A stretch of 64,000 nt of DNA from Candidatus Zixiibacteriota bacterium (GTDB lineage Bacteria > Zixibacteria > MSB-5A5 > GN15 > PGXB01): assembly GCA_016933955.1 (NCBI GenBank), contig JAFGTT010000027.1, positions 181,222 to 245,221 of the forward strand. Reading direction: 5' to 3'. Shown here in pieces: positions 26,373-35,512 of this stretch. Both the position numbers and the translations under genes were made by a program. The notes under the pieces were generated by a model, which was given only the letters and a program-made list of their open reading frames with translations, was not told the origin of the DNA and made no database searches. Within the stretch, counting starts at the first letter, position 1, and each line of letters opens with the position of its first letter.

Positions 26373-27514
26373 TTCATCACGAAACTGTCAACAGCTTTAC
26401 AGGAAGGACAAAGCCATTTCCTTGATGTAACTTTTTGGCCGCACCGGGAGCAATGATACTCCTGCTCGCTGACTTCCCGCCGCTCCTCCAGCTTCCTGAT
26501 CAGCGCTCCCAGTTTTTTCTTATCACCGGAGGCCAGGTATAGCTTGGCAAGATCCAGAATGGGAATATAAGAATCGGGATTCTCCTCCATGGCCGCATTA
26601 TAATATTCCAAAGCCAGGTCGAATTCACCTTTCTTATAGTGATAATCCGCCAGAGTCAACTGGGCCTGAAGATTTTTGGGTGAGGATTCCAGAATCTCAT
26701 TGCATATATTTGATATTTCCCCGAATTCTCCAAGGTCAAAAAGGGCCTTTTTAAGCCGGCCCAGTACAAGATGGGCCTCATCAGGTATCGCCTTGATCAT
26801 TTTCCGCCAGATTTGAACGGCATCTTCAAGACGATTTTCGGCTACATAAGAATCCCCGATATAAAGATAGGCCGGGGTGCAGGCGTTACTCAGGTTAATG
26901 GCTTCTTTGAAAATAACGCGGGCTTTATGATATTCCTTGTCCTGATACAATTTTTCACCCTGGAAGAATTTAAATATGGCCAACCCGGCCCGGGACTTGG
27001 CCCCCTCCAGCTTGAGGAGAGACTCCTTGGTTTCAAAAGCGGCCGTCCAATCCTCCGCCTGGCAGTATACATCCAGTAATCTCTCCTTCGCCCAGCGATC
27101 ATGATGATCAAGGGTAATAATCTCCCGGAGGGCCGTGGAAGCCGATTCGGTATCCTTCAAGTTGATAAAATCCTGGGCCAGAGATCTTAAAACCCGCCGC
27201 TTATCCCCGGTACTCAAACCATGCCTCAGAGTTAAATCCTTATGAACCTGCAGGGCTTTCTCCGGTTTGCCGTATTTTCTTAGAATATCGCCGATCCTGA
27301 TATAAGCATCGATATTTTCACTGTCCGCCGAAACGACATCACGGAACTTGGTGAAAGCCAGTTCCTCACGTCCGTCCAGCATCGCTTTCAATCCATCGAT
27401 ATAGACACTCGGATCCAGTTTGCCTTTTTTTTCCTTGCGATAACGATCGTAAAAGAAATAGACCAAGATCAAGGCGATGACGGCCAGCAAAAATACAATA
27501 ATAATGGTATCCAT
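26369..27514 (-). CDS. lapB: LapB (YciM)-like TPR protein with C-terminal zinc ribbon
   Basis: A 381-residue protein with an N-terminal anchor (about 3-21), TPR repeats at about 35-345 and a rubredoxin-like end HCSRCGQKVTSRKWLCPSC with four cysteines. This is the architecture of LapB, which sits at the inner membrane and in Escherichia coli controls LpxC turnover and lipopolysaccharide assembly. It lies next to a LapA-like gene as in Proteobacteria, which supports the call. Confidence 0.88.
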   Translation of the reverse strand: MDTIIIVFLLAVIALILVYFFYDRYRKEKKGKLDPSVYIDGLKAMLDGREELAFTKFRDVVSADSENIDAYIRIGDILRKYGKPEKALQVHKDLTLRHGLSTGDKRRVLRSLAQDFINLKDTESASTALREIITLDHHDRWAKERLLDVYCQAEDWTAAFETKESLLKLEGAKSRAGLAIFKFFQGEKLYQDKEYHKARVIFKEAINLSNACTPAYLYIGDSYVAENRLEDAVQIWRKMIKAIPDEAHLVLGRLKKALFDLGEFGEISNICNEILESSPKNLQAQLTLADYHYKKGEFDLALEYYNAAMEENPDSYIPILDLAKLYLASGDKKKLGALIRKLEERREVSEQEYHCSRCGQKVTSRKWLCPSCKAVDSFVMK

Positions 27515-27517
27515 TCC

Positions 27518-27853
27518 TTACTCCCGCAGGTTGCCTTTATTATCCAGCAAATCTTTGGACTCTTCGATGGGCCGGTTTCTCAGCGCGGTCACCTCGGTCT
27601 GCAAACCCCTGATAGCCTTGTTCGATTCCCGAATCTGGTTGGACTGCTTCAGATATACACTTATAAAAAGCAACCACGAGACCAGAGCGCCCAGCATGAA
27701 GGCCCAGAAAACCACCGTTATTACCGGAACATCGAACCGCTGTGTCCAGATCAGGTGGATATCGATGGATTGATCCGGACCGCTGTTGTACAGCGCAAAT
27801 CCGACGATAACTGCAATTATTATAAGTATCAGGATCGACCTAAGCACCCACAT
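27518..27853 (-). CDS. lapA: LapA-like (DUF1049) membrane protein
   Basis: A 111-residue protein with two membrane helices (about 5-24 and 43-67) joined by a short periplasmic loop and followed by a coiled-coil tail, the usual form of LapA. It starts the run lapA, lapB, SPOR/TPR, mutS, mutL, miaA, with three bases between it and lapB. Confidence 0.85.
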   Translation of the reverse strand: MWVLRSILILIIIAVIVGFALYNSGPDQSIDIHLIWTQRFDVPVITVVFWAFMLGALVSWLLFISVYLKQSNQIRESNKAIRGLQTEVTALRNRPIEESKDLLDNKGNLRE

Positions 27854-27966
27854 ACTTCCTCCTTGGAAGATACTATGATAGATTTAACCCGAAGAAAATA
27901 ACAAAGATAAACGGTCCCGTCAATAGATATAGGCTCATTCCCTGACCGCCCCCTCCTTTTTATCAC

Positions 27967-28641
27967 CTATTCCTCTTCAGCCGGTTCAACATCCGTGAAC
28001 TGGAAACCGTTCAGTAAATCCAGAAATTCCTTTTCCAGCATTTTGTAATAAAGACGTTCACAAATGAAATGAAATATAATAAGCTGGCCGTTATGCTCGG
28101 TTAAGAACATATCCCCGGCAAAAAACTCGGTCACCACATCGGCCTTATCCGACTCGTAACCGGCCCGTTGGACCTGAATGGTATACTTCCGTTCCCCGGC
28201 CAGGAGATAACCGTCGATCTTTCCCAGCGAAATTTTGGAACGTCTCTTACTGATATAGTTCCCGTACAGTATCTCGCAGGCATTGAGAATGTCTTTCTTT
28301 TGATCGGATTTGTAAACATCGCTCAACAGCGAATCGACAAACCAATCCAAATTCATCATCGACGGTCCCGCATAAACCGTCACCTTGGGGACCTGCGTAT
28401 AATTCGGGGCATGCTGGAAATGAATCGGGATATCATACTGGTCCTTGGTCAAAATCAACCGGATATCACTATCACCCTTCTTGACGGAGGTGCTCCACCC
28501 TTCCGGGATTACCAGGGAATAATTGTAATCCTTGTCATAAAAAATGCCGTTTTCGATTTCGCCCGCCTTGTCTTTTTTCCGGGCCGCACAGATATTGAAT
28601 ATGAAGATAACCAAAAATAGCGATATCAATAGCCTTTTCAT
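27967..28641 (-). CDS. Exported protein of unknown function, possible DUF1795/PsbP-like fold
   Basis: A 224-residue protein with a signal peptide (LLISLFLVIFIFNICAA). The segment YDKDYNYSLVIPEGWSTSV is the typical opening of the PsbP/DUF1795-like fold, and the end FHFICERLYYKMLEKEFLDLL fits its last helix. Two cysteines remain after cleavage. Function unknown; it is separated from its neighbours by 113 and 158 bases. Confidence 0.7.
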   Translation of the reverse strand: MKRLLISLFLVIFIFNICAARKKDKAGEIENGIFYDKDYNYSLVIPEGWSTSVKKGDSDIRLILTKDQYDIPIHFQHAPNYTQVPKVTVYAGPSMMNLDWFVDSLLSDVYKSDQKKDILNACEILYGNYISKRRSKISLGKIDGYLLAGERKYTIQVQRAGYESDKADVVTEFFAGDMFLTEHNGQLIIFHFICERLYYKMLEKEFLDLLNGFQFTDVEPAEEE

Positions 28642-28766
28642 GAGTCTTCCTCCATTAAGAATTAATTCCTGTCGGCTTAGTTACATTATTAATGAATTAT
28701 ACCCGATTTAGTCAATAGAATATTAAAAAAAGTGCTGTAATTTATTAAATTTTATGGACTTAAAAC

Positions 28767-28797
28767 AAAAAAAGAAGGGTCCGAGCGTCGGATGACC
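28767..28797 (-). terminator. Terminator of the exopolysaccharide operon
   Basis: On the minus strand a hairpin formed by GGT-(CAT)-CCGA and TCGG-ACC with a 3-base loop, followed by CTTCTTTTTTT. It begins three bases after the stop of the DUF362 gene. Confidence 0.7.
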
Positions 28798-28799
28798 AA

Positions 28800-29885
28800 T
28801 CAGTACTTTTTATATTCCTCGAACAATCGGCCCCATTCGGTTTTTGAAAATTTCCTGATAATTGACTTACCCACAATCGGATACCAAAACCAATCATGAT
28901 ATATATTGGAGGCCGCCGGAGCCCAGACCACCAGCGGGGAATGAAGCGCGATTTTCTCCAGAAATCGTAAACTGCCTATGCGAAGCATCTGATCGCCCCA
29001 GATGACAAATGATTTCTTGGTTCTAAAACCGAAATTTATATCCGAAATATCAATACCCAGTATTTCAATTTCACCAGGATCGGCGACACCCAGACCCCGC
29101 TCATGGCACATTCTCAAATAGGGGATTTTCAGCGGGTCAAAACCCATCAGCCGGGCCGCCACAGCATCGATCGCCACCGAATCCGACGATGCCAGCAGGA
29201 TATTTTTCGAATGCGGAATCATGGTTCGGGGACCGGCCCCGTCGCCCGCCACCGTTCCATCCATAACCGCCAGGAGATTGGGATGCAATTCCTTCTGCAT
29301 GATCACCAGATCCACCAGCACCTCATGAATATACTTGTGGGCGTAGTGCCGGACTTCCTTTAAAAGCCCGCCAAAGGCGTTCTTTATGGCCCCCGTGGTA
29401 GTGGAATGACCGTGAGTTTTCACCGTTGGCAAATGAATGATTTGCTTGCCGATATACATCTTCGGAATTTCGATTCCTTCCGGGAAAATCTGATCCAGCT
29501 TCAATAACGGTTCCCGGAACTGGTGAACAACCCATTCCACTTCTGGCAATGGCGTGAATCCCACGTCATACCGGTCCAGGACCGGCATCCAGAGATTATT
29601 CCGCGCCCCCTTAACCGGATTGGTCACAACCGTTTTATTTTCGATCGGCAGTAGCCTTTCCCTGGGAAACCCATCCTCGATCAGGGTTTTCACAACCCCT
29701 TCGACCTGCCACGGTTGCGAGGAACAGGCCGGGAAATATTTGGTCCATGACAGATTGAGTTTCAACAGGGTATCAAGGTTGAAATCAATAATTGATTTAT
29801 AGTCTATTAACTCCAGCAGAGTCCGGTAATCCTGAAGAACCGTTTGACTCCCGGTTTTTATCACGGCAACTTTGCTTCTATTCAT
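28800..29885 (-). CDS. DUF362 domain protein
   Basis: A 361-residue protein of the DUF362 family. The pattern is VAVIKTG at the start, LVTNPVKGARNN and KTHGHSTTTGAIKNAFGG in the middle, and AVDGTVAGDGAGPRTM-like residues near 215. Family members are found with ferredoxin domains or in glycan clusters; the reaction is not established. The start codon overlaps the stop of the deacetylase (TAATG), so it belongs to the exopolysaccharide operon, where it is the last gene. Confidence 0.8.
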   Translation of the reverse strand: MNRSKVAVIKTGSQTVLQDYRTLLELIDYKSIIDFNLDTLLKLNLSWTKYFPACSSQPWQVEGVVKTLIEDGFPRERLLPIENKTVVTNPVKGARNNLWMPVLDRYDVGFTPLPEVEWVVHQFREPLLKLDQIFPEGIEIPKMYIGKQIIHLPTVKTHGHSTTTGAIKNAFGGLLKEVRHYAHKYIHEVLVDLVIMQKELHPNLLAVMDGTVAGDGAGPRTMIPHSKNILLASSDSVAIDAVAARLMGFDPLKIPYLRMCHERGLGVADPGEIEILGIDISDINFGFRTKKSFVIWGDQMLRIGSLRFLEKIALHSPLVVWAPAASNIYHDWFWYPIVGKSIIRKFSKTEWGRLFEEYKKY

Positions 29886-30748
29886 TATCTTTCAAATCCT
29901 ATCGGTTTGCGAATTAAACTTTTAGTATAATCCTTTGCCGAACAAAAATCAAATGCCCGAAGCAACAATTCCATCTTGTGCCGAAGGGTTTTTATGGAAC
30001 CGTATTGCCGAAACTTCTGGAAATACGAAAGCCCCTTCAGCCGCGGTGGATCCTCATCCAACTCCCAGGGATGGATATAAATCACCGCCGGTCTATTGGC
30101 CCGATTCAGCCGGGATATCATCCTCCTTGTGAACCAGAACGGGGAATGACGCAAATATCCGCCCCCTCCCACGGGAAAACTCTTCCCCAAAATATTTACG
30201 GTCGAAGCCGGAATTTCATAAAGATATCGCCCGTTTTCCAATTGCATCTTGAATATTTTCTTGGGCGCCCCGGGCTCCCCATAAATATCATGTTTGATCG
30301 GGTATATCGACGAATCATATATAAAACCCATTTCCTCCAGGATTTCAAAAGCCCAGGGAATCCGGGCGTTGATCGACCAGCTTGGAGCCCGGTATCCCAC
30401 CGGATGAACTCCGCAGGATTCACGAATGGTCTTTACCGCCATCTCGGTATCCCGGCGAAATTCCTCCTTGTCAAAACTGTCGATTCTTCGATGATGATAG
30501 CTGTGGCAAGCGATCTCATGACCATGCGAGGCAATGTCATAAATCAGCCGGGGATGCCGCTCGGCAATCCACCCCAGGACAAAGAAAGTCGCCCGAACTC
30601 CTGCATTATCGAACATCTCCAGCAAAAGATTGGTATTCTTGACCACCCGCGAAGGAAGCTCCTGCCATTGGCGGTAATCGAGATTCTGTTTAAGATTCTC
30701 AACAACAAACCAGTCTTCCAGATCAACTGTCAGAATATTCTTAACCAT
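29885..30748 (-). CDS. Polysaccharide deacetylase, XrtA/PEP-CTERM-associated type
   Basis: A 287-residue NodB-fold deacetylase. TVDLEDWF at residues 6-13 holds the catalytic Asp pair, HEIACHSYHHRRI the metal histidines (HSxxH), YRAPSWSI the third motif and IYIHPWELD the last. The C-terminal segment matches DUF3473, which marks the exosortase-A-associated deacetylases. It removes acetyl groups from N-acetylated sugars of an exported polysaccharide. No exosortase gene is in the window. Confidence 0.9.
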   Translation of the reverse strand: MVKNILTVDLEDWFVVENLKQNLDYRQWQELPSRVVKNTNLLLEMFDNAGVRATFFVLGWIAERHPRLIYDIASHGHEIACHSYHHRRIDSFDKEEFRRDTEMAVKTIRESCGVHPVGYRAPSWSINARIPWAFEILEEMGFIYDSSIYPIKHDIYGEPGAPKKIFKMQLENGRYLYEIPASTVNILGKSFPVGGGGYLRHSPFWFTRRMISRLNRANRPAVIYIHPWELDEDPPRLKGLSYFQKFRQYGSIKTLRHKMELLLRAFDFCSAKDYTKSLIRKPIGFER

Positions 30749-30787
30749 CGGCCGGAAAATTCTCCGCTATCACCGCCTTTGAGCCGT

Positions 30788-31489
30788 CTATTTTTTGGCC
30801 GGCCGGTAATGATAGCCATAGTAGCTGTAATTATAATGATACGGAAGGGTTTCGTTTATGTTGTTGACAATAACGCCGATGATTTTATTTTTCTGGGAGG
30901 CCAGAAGATCGCGGGCCCTGAGGACAATATCGCGCTGAGTGGAACCGGCCTTGACCACCAGGATGGCTCCGTCCATTTCATCCAGGAGCAGCATCGGATC
31001 GATAACCGGTAACACCGGGGGACAATCGACCAGGATCAACTCATAATAGAATTTCATTTCCTCGATAATCTTGTGAACCGCGGCCCCGGTCAGGAAATCC
31101 GAAGGATTACTTATAATCCGCCCGGCCGTCACCAGGTCAAGTGTCTCGATGGAGGTCTTCTTTATAACATTTCGGGCCGGAACACCGTCAACGACTATAT
31201 CGGCAATACCCTTATTCAGCGGCACGGAAAAAAGCTTGTGTACCATCGGGCGGCGCAGATCGAAATCGATAAGAAGTGTTTTCCTTTTTTTATCTCGCGC
31301 CGAGGTCATCGCCAGAAAGGACGAAACGATGGACTTCCCCTCCGACAGCATGGCCGAGGTCACCAGAATGGCCCGCCTCTCGCCCTTTATCCGGGTACCG
31401 TTGAGACTGTGTAAAACCCGGCGAAACTCGGTACTTTCCGGGGATTCAAGATCAAAAAACTCTATTATGGACAGGTTCTTCTTGGCCAA
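30788..31489 (-). CDS. CpsD/BY-kinase-like exopolysaccharide tyrosine kinase
   Basis: A 233-residue P-loop kinase. Walker A is SAMLSEGKS near residue 47, Walker A' is TLLIDFDLRRPM near 75 and Walker B is LILVDCPPVL near 158. The tail YHYNYSYYGYHY is the tyrosine cluster that is autophosphorylated in BY-kinases. It lacks the membrane chain-length domain, so it is the cytoplasmic half of a split Wzc-type pair. It regulates polymer length and export. It stops 40 bases before the deacetylase. Confidence 0.9.
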   Translation of the reverse strand: MAKKNLSIIEFFDLESPESTEFRRVLHSLNGTRIKGERRAILVTSAMLSEGKSIVSSFLAMTSARDKKRKTLLIDFDLRRPMVHKLFSVPLNKGIADIVVDGVPARNVIKKTSIETLDLVTAGRIISNPSDFLTGAAVHKIIEEMKFYYELILVDCPPVLPVIDPMLLLDEMDGAILVVKAGSTQRDIVLRARDLLASQKNKIIGVIVNNINETLPYHYNYSYYGYHYRPAKK

Positions 31490-31492
31490 AGA

Positions 31493-32626
31493 TTACTCCA
31501 AAATTGTATTTTTATCCGATATACCGGTAATGGCATCATTAAGTTTCAAGGAATGATCGCGGGCCATTTCATAGGCCCGGTTGGCTTTTTTCAAATCCGG
31601 ATTAATCGCCAAAGCTTTTTGAAAATTATTGATACCTTTTTGCCACTGGAACCGCGCCTGATGCAGATGACAGACCGCCAGCTCGTAATAAAGATCGACA
31701 TAATCCGGATTCTTGTTTATCTCCCGCTCCAGATAAGCAATCCGGTCGGCGATATGATTTTCCGAAAGCCAATCGGTATAAATCAGAAAACGATGGAAAT
31801 AGACGGCCTGTTCCAGGCGCTGTTTTTCTTTCTTGGATTCCCGAACCGTCATTAAAAGATTATACGCCCCTTTTAAATCCCCGGCCTTCAAAGCCGCCGT
31901 GGCCCGGTCGAAATCGGATGATTCATAGGCTGGATAAATCAAAACGGCTTTCTTGAGCATATCCATGCATTTGGTCTTCAGGTCCGAAACCAGATGATAA
32001 TCTTCCTTTTTGACCGCGTTTTGAATATAGGTCATGGCCAAGTTGAAATAGGCATCGGCATAGTACACATTCTTACGAATGGCTTCCTCGAATTCGATAA
32101 CCGCCCGCTTGCAGGAACTCGATTCGAGCAGCGCCTCGCCCAGGGCATTCCGGTAATCGGCATAATTCTGCCGGAGCTCGACCGCCCGACTGCCGGCCTT
32201 AACTGCTTCCTCGGCGTGTCCCAGTGCCAGCTCCGTCCGCGAAAGGAAGAAAAAACATTCATGATAATCATGCTTGAGCTCCAGGGCGGTCTGGAATAAA
32301 TGCCTCGCCTCGCTATACATCCGTTTATAATACAGGGCGGTTCCAAGATGATACATCATCTCCGGACGACCATTCCGGAGGACCTCTTTATAACTTTTCA
32401 GGAGATACTCAAGCTCCGATTTTTTCTCGCCGTGTTCGCATTTGACAAGATTGAGTATTTCTTCTTCTCCGATCTCGTCGGCATGAGGAAATACCATGGC
32501 ATCGAGTATCTCACCGTTGACAAACAGGGTTGTCTTGATAACCCCATCCGAGGTATCATTCATCGTCTGGATCAAATACTCTTTCTTGTCATCGACAATC
32601 CGGCTGTTAAGACGGTACGATTCCAT
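31493..32626 (-). CDS. Cytoplasmic TPR protein of the exopolysaccharide operon
   Basis: A 377-residue protein from the ATG at 32626 (an upstream start at 32677 lacks a ribosome site). The first 60 residues form strands (KKEYLIQTMNDTSDGVIKTT); the rest is about eight TPR helical pairs. No signal peptide. Its stop precedes the kinase start by only a few bases. TPR proteins occur in many XrtA-type polysaccharide loci as scaffolds. Confidence 0.78.
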   Translation of the reverse strand: MESYRLNSRIVDDKKEYLIQTMNDTSDGVIKTTLFVNGEILDAMVFPHADEIGEEEILNLVKCEHGEKKSELEYLLKSYKEVLRNGRPEMMYHLGTALYYKRMYSEARHLFQTALELKHDYHECFFFLSRTELALGHAEEAVKAGSRAVELRQNYADYRNALGEALLESSSCKRAVIEFEEAIRKNVYYADAYFNLAMTYIQNAVKKEDYHLVSDLKTKCMDMLKKAVLIYPAYESSDFDRATAALKAGDLKGAYNLLMTVRESKKEKQRLEQAVYFHRFLIYTDWLSENHIADRIAYLEREINKNPDYVDLYYELAVCHLHQARFQWQKGINNFQKALAINPDLKKANRAYEMARDHSLKLNDAITGISDKNTILE

Positions 32627-32707
32627 TATCCGACTCTCGTTCTTATTAAATGGTTTTAAACCGGCCCACCCGGTCAATCTGTTTTCCTTGACCTAACCAA
32701 TATATTA

Positions 32708-33673
32708 CTAATCGTTGTTTGAACTAATGCGATCATAAATCAGGAGCGCCGCCGAAATCCCGCCCAATAAAGTCACAATACTGCCAATAGAATTCATCCC
32801 CAGAAAACCGCCCGATCGGCGCGGGACTATTATGTTGTCCTCCGGCCGGATCATCAGCCGGCCCGATATCCCGGTTTCATGATATTCTTTGAGATTGACC
32901 ATCGTTACCTGAGTATACTGCCCGTCCTTGGAAACCACCCTGACCTCACTCAAATCCGCGTCACCGGTCGCTCCACCCACCTGGGCAATAGCATCCAGGA
33001 TATCAGTATTGTTTTCCAGAGTCATCGGACCGGGATTCTCCACCGCTCCCGTCACATAAAAAATATTCCTTGACTCGGGCCGGTCGCTCAAGGTTCGGGC
33101 CGGAAGACCCGCCGGGGTCCGGGGGACTTCGATCGTATCTCCCGCGCGGATTATCGGCAATTCATTAATCCGTCCGGCCGCCACCATGGCGGAAACGTTG
33201 ACGATTTCAACCTGGCCGGCCTGATCGCCGCCCCGGACAATCATGACCCGGGTCAAATCTCCATATTCCGATATCCCCCCGGCTTCGTTAATCAAATCCC
33301 ATAGACCGGGGATTTTTTCATAAGTGTATTTACCGGGATTTAACACCTGCCCGGAAATATATACTTTCTGACTGCCATAGGCGCTTATCCGAACCACCGC
33401 CTGTGAAATGGCCTTATTATAGCGGGACATCCTTCTCACGATTTCCCGCTCCAATTCTGAAGTCGTCAGACCGGAAGCCTCCACTTCACCGATAATATCC
33501 AGCGATATTTTCCCTTCCTGATTGACCTTGGGAGTGGCATCCAACTGGGGATCCTGCCAGAATTGAATCTCCAGAACATCTTCCGGACCAATGACATACG
33601 ACTGGCCATACAGGCCCGCCGTCAATATCAACAAGATTGCCAGAGGGCGCAATAAACAGAATATAATCTTCAT
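32708..33673 (-). CDS. Outer-membrane polysaccharide export protein, Wza/BexD family
   Basis: A 321-residue protein from the ATG at 33673 (AGGAG nine bases upstream). Signal peptide (LAILLILTAGLYGQ), then the Poly_export domain YVIGPEDVLEIQFWQDPQL with VNQEGKISLDIIGEVEASG, and two SLBB domains (VYISGQVLNPGKYTYEK and FYVTGAVENPGPMTLEN). A C-terminal hydrophobic helix follows GRLMIRPEDNIIVPRR. It has no lipobox. It forms the export channel for the polymer. It is the first gene of the operon that runs to the terminator at 28767. Confidence 0.93.
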   Translation of the reverse strand: MKIIFCLLRPLAILLILTAGLYGQSYVIGPEDVLEIQFWQDPQLDATPKVNQEGKISLDIIGEVEASGLTTSELEREIVRRMSRYNKAISQAVVRISAYGSQKVYISGQVLNPGKYTYEKIPGLWDLINEAGGISEYGDLTRVMIVRGGDQAGQVEIVNVSAMVAAGRINELPIIRAGDTIEVPRTPAGLPARTLSDRPESRNIFYVTGAVENPGPMTLENNTDILDAIAQVGGATGDADLSEVRVVSKDGQYTQVTMVNLKEYHETGISGRLMIRPEDNIIVPRRSGGFLGMNSIGSIVTLLGGISAALLIYDRISSNND

Positions 33674-33726
33674 ATTTATCAATCTCCTTCCGAGACGGAG
33701 GTCGTGACCTTCCATGGTTATTCTCA

Positions 33727-33756
33727 TTTATAAAATCGACATGTATTTCAATACAT
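33727..33756 (-). promoter_or_regulatory. Palindrome and -10-like box upstream of the export operon
   Basis: A perfect palindrome, ATGTATT-TC-AATACAT (33741-33756), and a minus-strand TATAAA (33727-33732). TGTATT in the palindrome lies 17 bases from TATAAA and would be the -35 box, so a regulator bound here would control the operon. Weak -35 match. Confidence 0.35.
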
Positions 33757-33790
33757 TTAGATGATAAATCCTGCCGCCGCAATTTCCTTT

Positions 33791-35449
33791 TCAGGAATCC
33801 GACTGACCGGCATTTTCCTTCCGATCGAATTCCGGCCGATACATCCGGGCCCGATTGCCGCCCTCTTCCTTGGCTTGGAGGAGCGCCATATCGGCGGCAT
33901 GAATCAGCGCATCGGCAGTATCGGCATCCTCCGGGAAAACCGCCCCCCCGATCGAAACCGTAAAACTCATGCTTGTATTGACTCGGTCGATAATGGCACT
34001 GCTCGATGAAACTCGCCGCCGAAAACGCTCCATGAATAGTTCCGTATCCTTATGACCGGTTTCCGGCATTATCAGGCAAAACTCATCCCCTCCGTATCGT
34101 GAGGCTACGTCATTGGAGCGAACCGTTTCCCGCAGGGCTGTCCCGAATGATATAATTAAAGAATCTCCGGCCAAATGGCCGTAATTGTCATTAACCTGTT
34201 TCAAATCATCCAGATCAAAAAGCAACAGCGACAACTCCCTCTTATACCGCCGGGCCCGCTGGATTTCTTCATGAATTCGCTTTTTAAAATACCGAAAATT
34301 ATACATCCCCGTCAGGCCGTCGGTATACGACATCTCCTCCGCCTTCTCGAATCGGGATATATTATCCACCAGCGGTTTTGCCTCCCGGCGAAATCGGTCG
34401 ATGGTCTGGATGGTTATCTCGGTTTCTTCGTCACTGCTCCAGGCCAGAAGCGCCTTCTTGCGGTCCGCCCATGGTATTGCCAGGAGATATTTAACCTCGC
34501 TGTCTATGATCGGCCGGAGGTCTTCCATCATATTTTGCTCCAGACTGGAAACATCATCAAGTCGGAACAAGCGATCGGGTTCGATTCTCTCGACCAGACA
34601 GTCAAAATGCTCCTTAATTCGGCTATCCGCCGCCTCGGGGATATTCCAGCTTATAGCCATCCAGTGATCGTCGCCCGAATCGGTCCTTATATAAAAACCC
34701 AGCTTGGAAAAATTGCCATCCCTTTTCAGCGCCTTGAAAAGCTCGGGAACCAGTTGCTGGCAATTACGCAATCTTAGAAATTTCAACATTTCACCCGATG
34801 GGCCCTGGCGCTGGGGACGATTTTGTGATTTTGTCAGGCTTTTAATCCGGTCGGCATAACGATTTATTTTTTGTTCCTGGAGACCGATATGATATGCCGC
34901 TGAAAGATTGAAAGCCAGCGTGGCCGCCAGTAAATTCAAAGATGCATTGTTGACCGACAACTCGGTCGCTATTAAATATAACCCGTATAGTTTATCTCTT
35001 AAAAAAACCGGGAAAAAATACCTCAGGCCGAATCTGTTCAATCCCGCCAAATATTCCGGAGAGAGAATTTCGGCCAGTTCGGTCAGCGGCCTAATCCCGG
35101 CACTCTCTTTGAGTTTTTGATGAAGTTCCTGTTTAAACCTCAGACGCATGCTGTTGCGCTCGATATTATCGATTCCGGCAAAATAATTAAGTTCCAGGTT
35201 GGAACGGTAATACTTGAGAAAGACTATTTTTGTGCATCCAAGATGTTTCCTCAGAATATCCGAAACACTGCCGGCCACATCCTGAATTCGGCCGCTGGCC
35301 ACATTGCTTCTGATCGAAGCAATAAGATCATTGACAGTATCATCATCCAGAATGGCCCCGCCCGGGATTCGACGGCCCTTCAGCAGTAAAATCGCGGAAA
35401 GGGCTACCACCGAAACAGCCAGAACCAATATTAAGATTATCTCTATCAT
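33791..35449 (-). CDS. Membrane-anchored GAF-like/GGDEF diguanylate cyclase
   Basis: A 552-residue protein with an N-terminal membrane helix (about 2-24), a GAF-like region near 45-200, a second alpha/beta region near 215-365 and a GGDEF domain at about 375-535. The active site is YGGDEF, preceded by FDLDDLKQVND; the inhibitory RxxD site (RSND) stands five residues before GGDEF. It makes cyclic di-GMP at the membrane. It lies between the exopolysaccharide operon and the partner-switch genes, which suggests control of polymer production. Confidence 0.92.
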   Translation of the reverse strand: MIEIILILVLAVSVVALSAILLLKGRRIPGGAILDDDTVNDLIASIRSNVASGRIQDVAGSVSDILRKHLGCTKIVFLKYYRSNLELNYFAGIDNIERNSMRLRFKQELHQKLKESAGIRPLTELAEILSPEYLAGLNRFGLRYFFPVFLRDKLYGLYLIATELSVNNASLNLLAATLAFNLSAAYHIGLQEQKINRYADRIKSLTKSQNRPQRQGPSGEMLKFLRLRNCQQLVPELFKALKRDGNFSKLGFYIRTDSGDDHWMAISWNIPEAADSRIKEHFDCLVERIEPDRLFRLDDVSSLEQNMMEDLRPIIDSEVKYLLAIPWADRKKALLAWSSDEETEITIQTIDRFRREAKPLVDNISRFEKAEEMSYTDGLTGMYNFRYFKKRIHEEIQRARRYKRELSLLLFDLDDLKQVNDNYGHLAGDSLIISFGTALRETVRSNDVASRYGGDEFCLIMPETGHKDTELFMERFRRRVSSSSAIIDRVNTSMSFTVSIGGAVFPEDADTADALIHAADMALLQAKEEGGNRARMYRPEFDRKENAGQSDS

Positions 35450-35512
35450 ATACTTAAATAGGCGGTTTCGAAATCATCTTACCCCAAACAAAGGTCTGTG
35501 TCAATTAAAATA

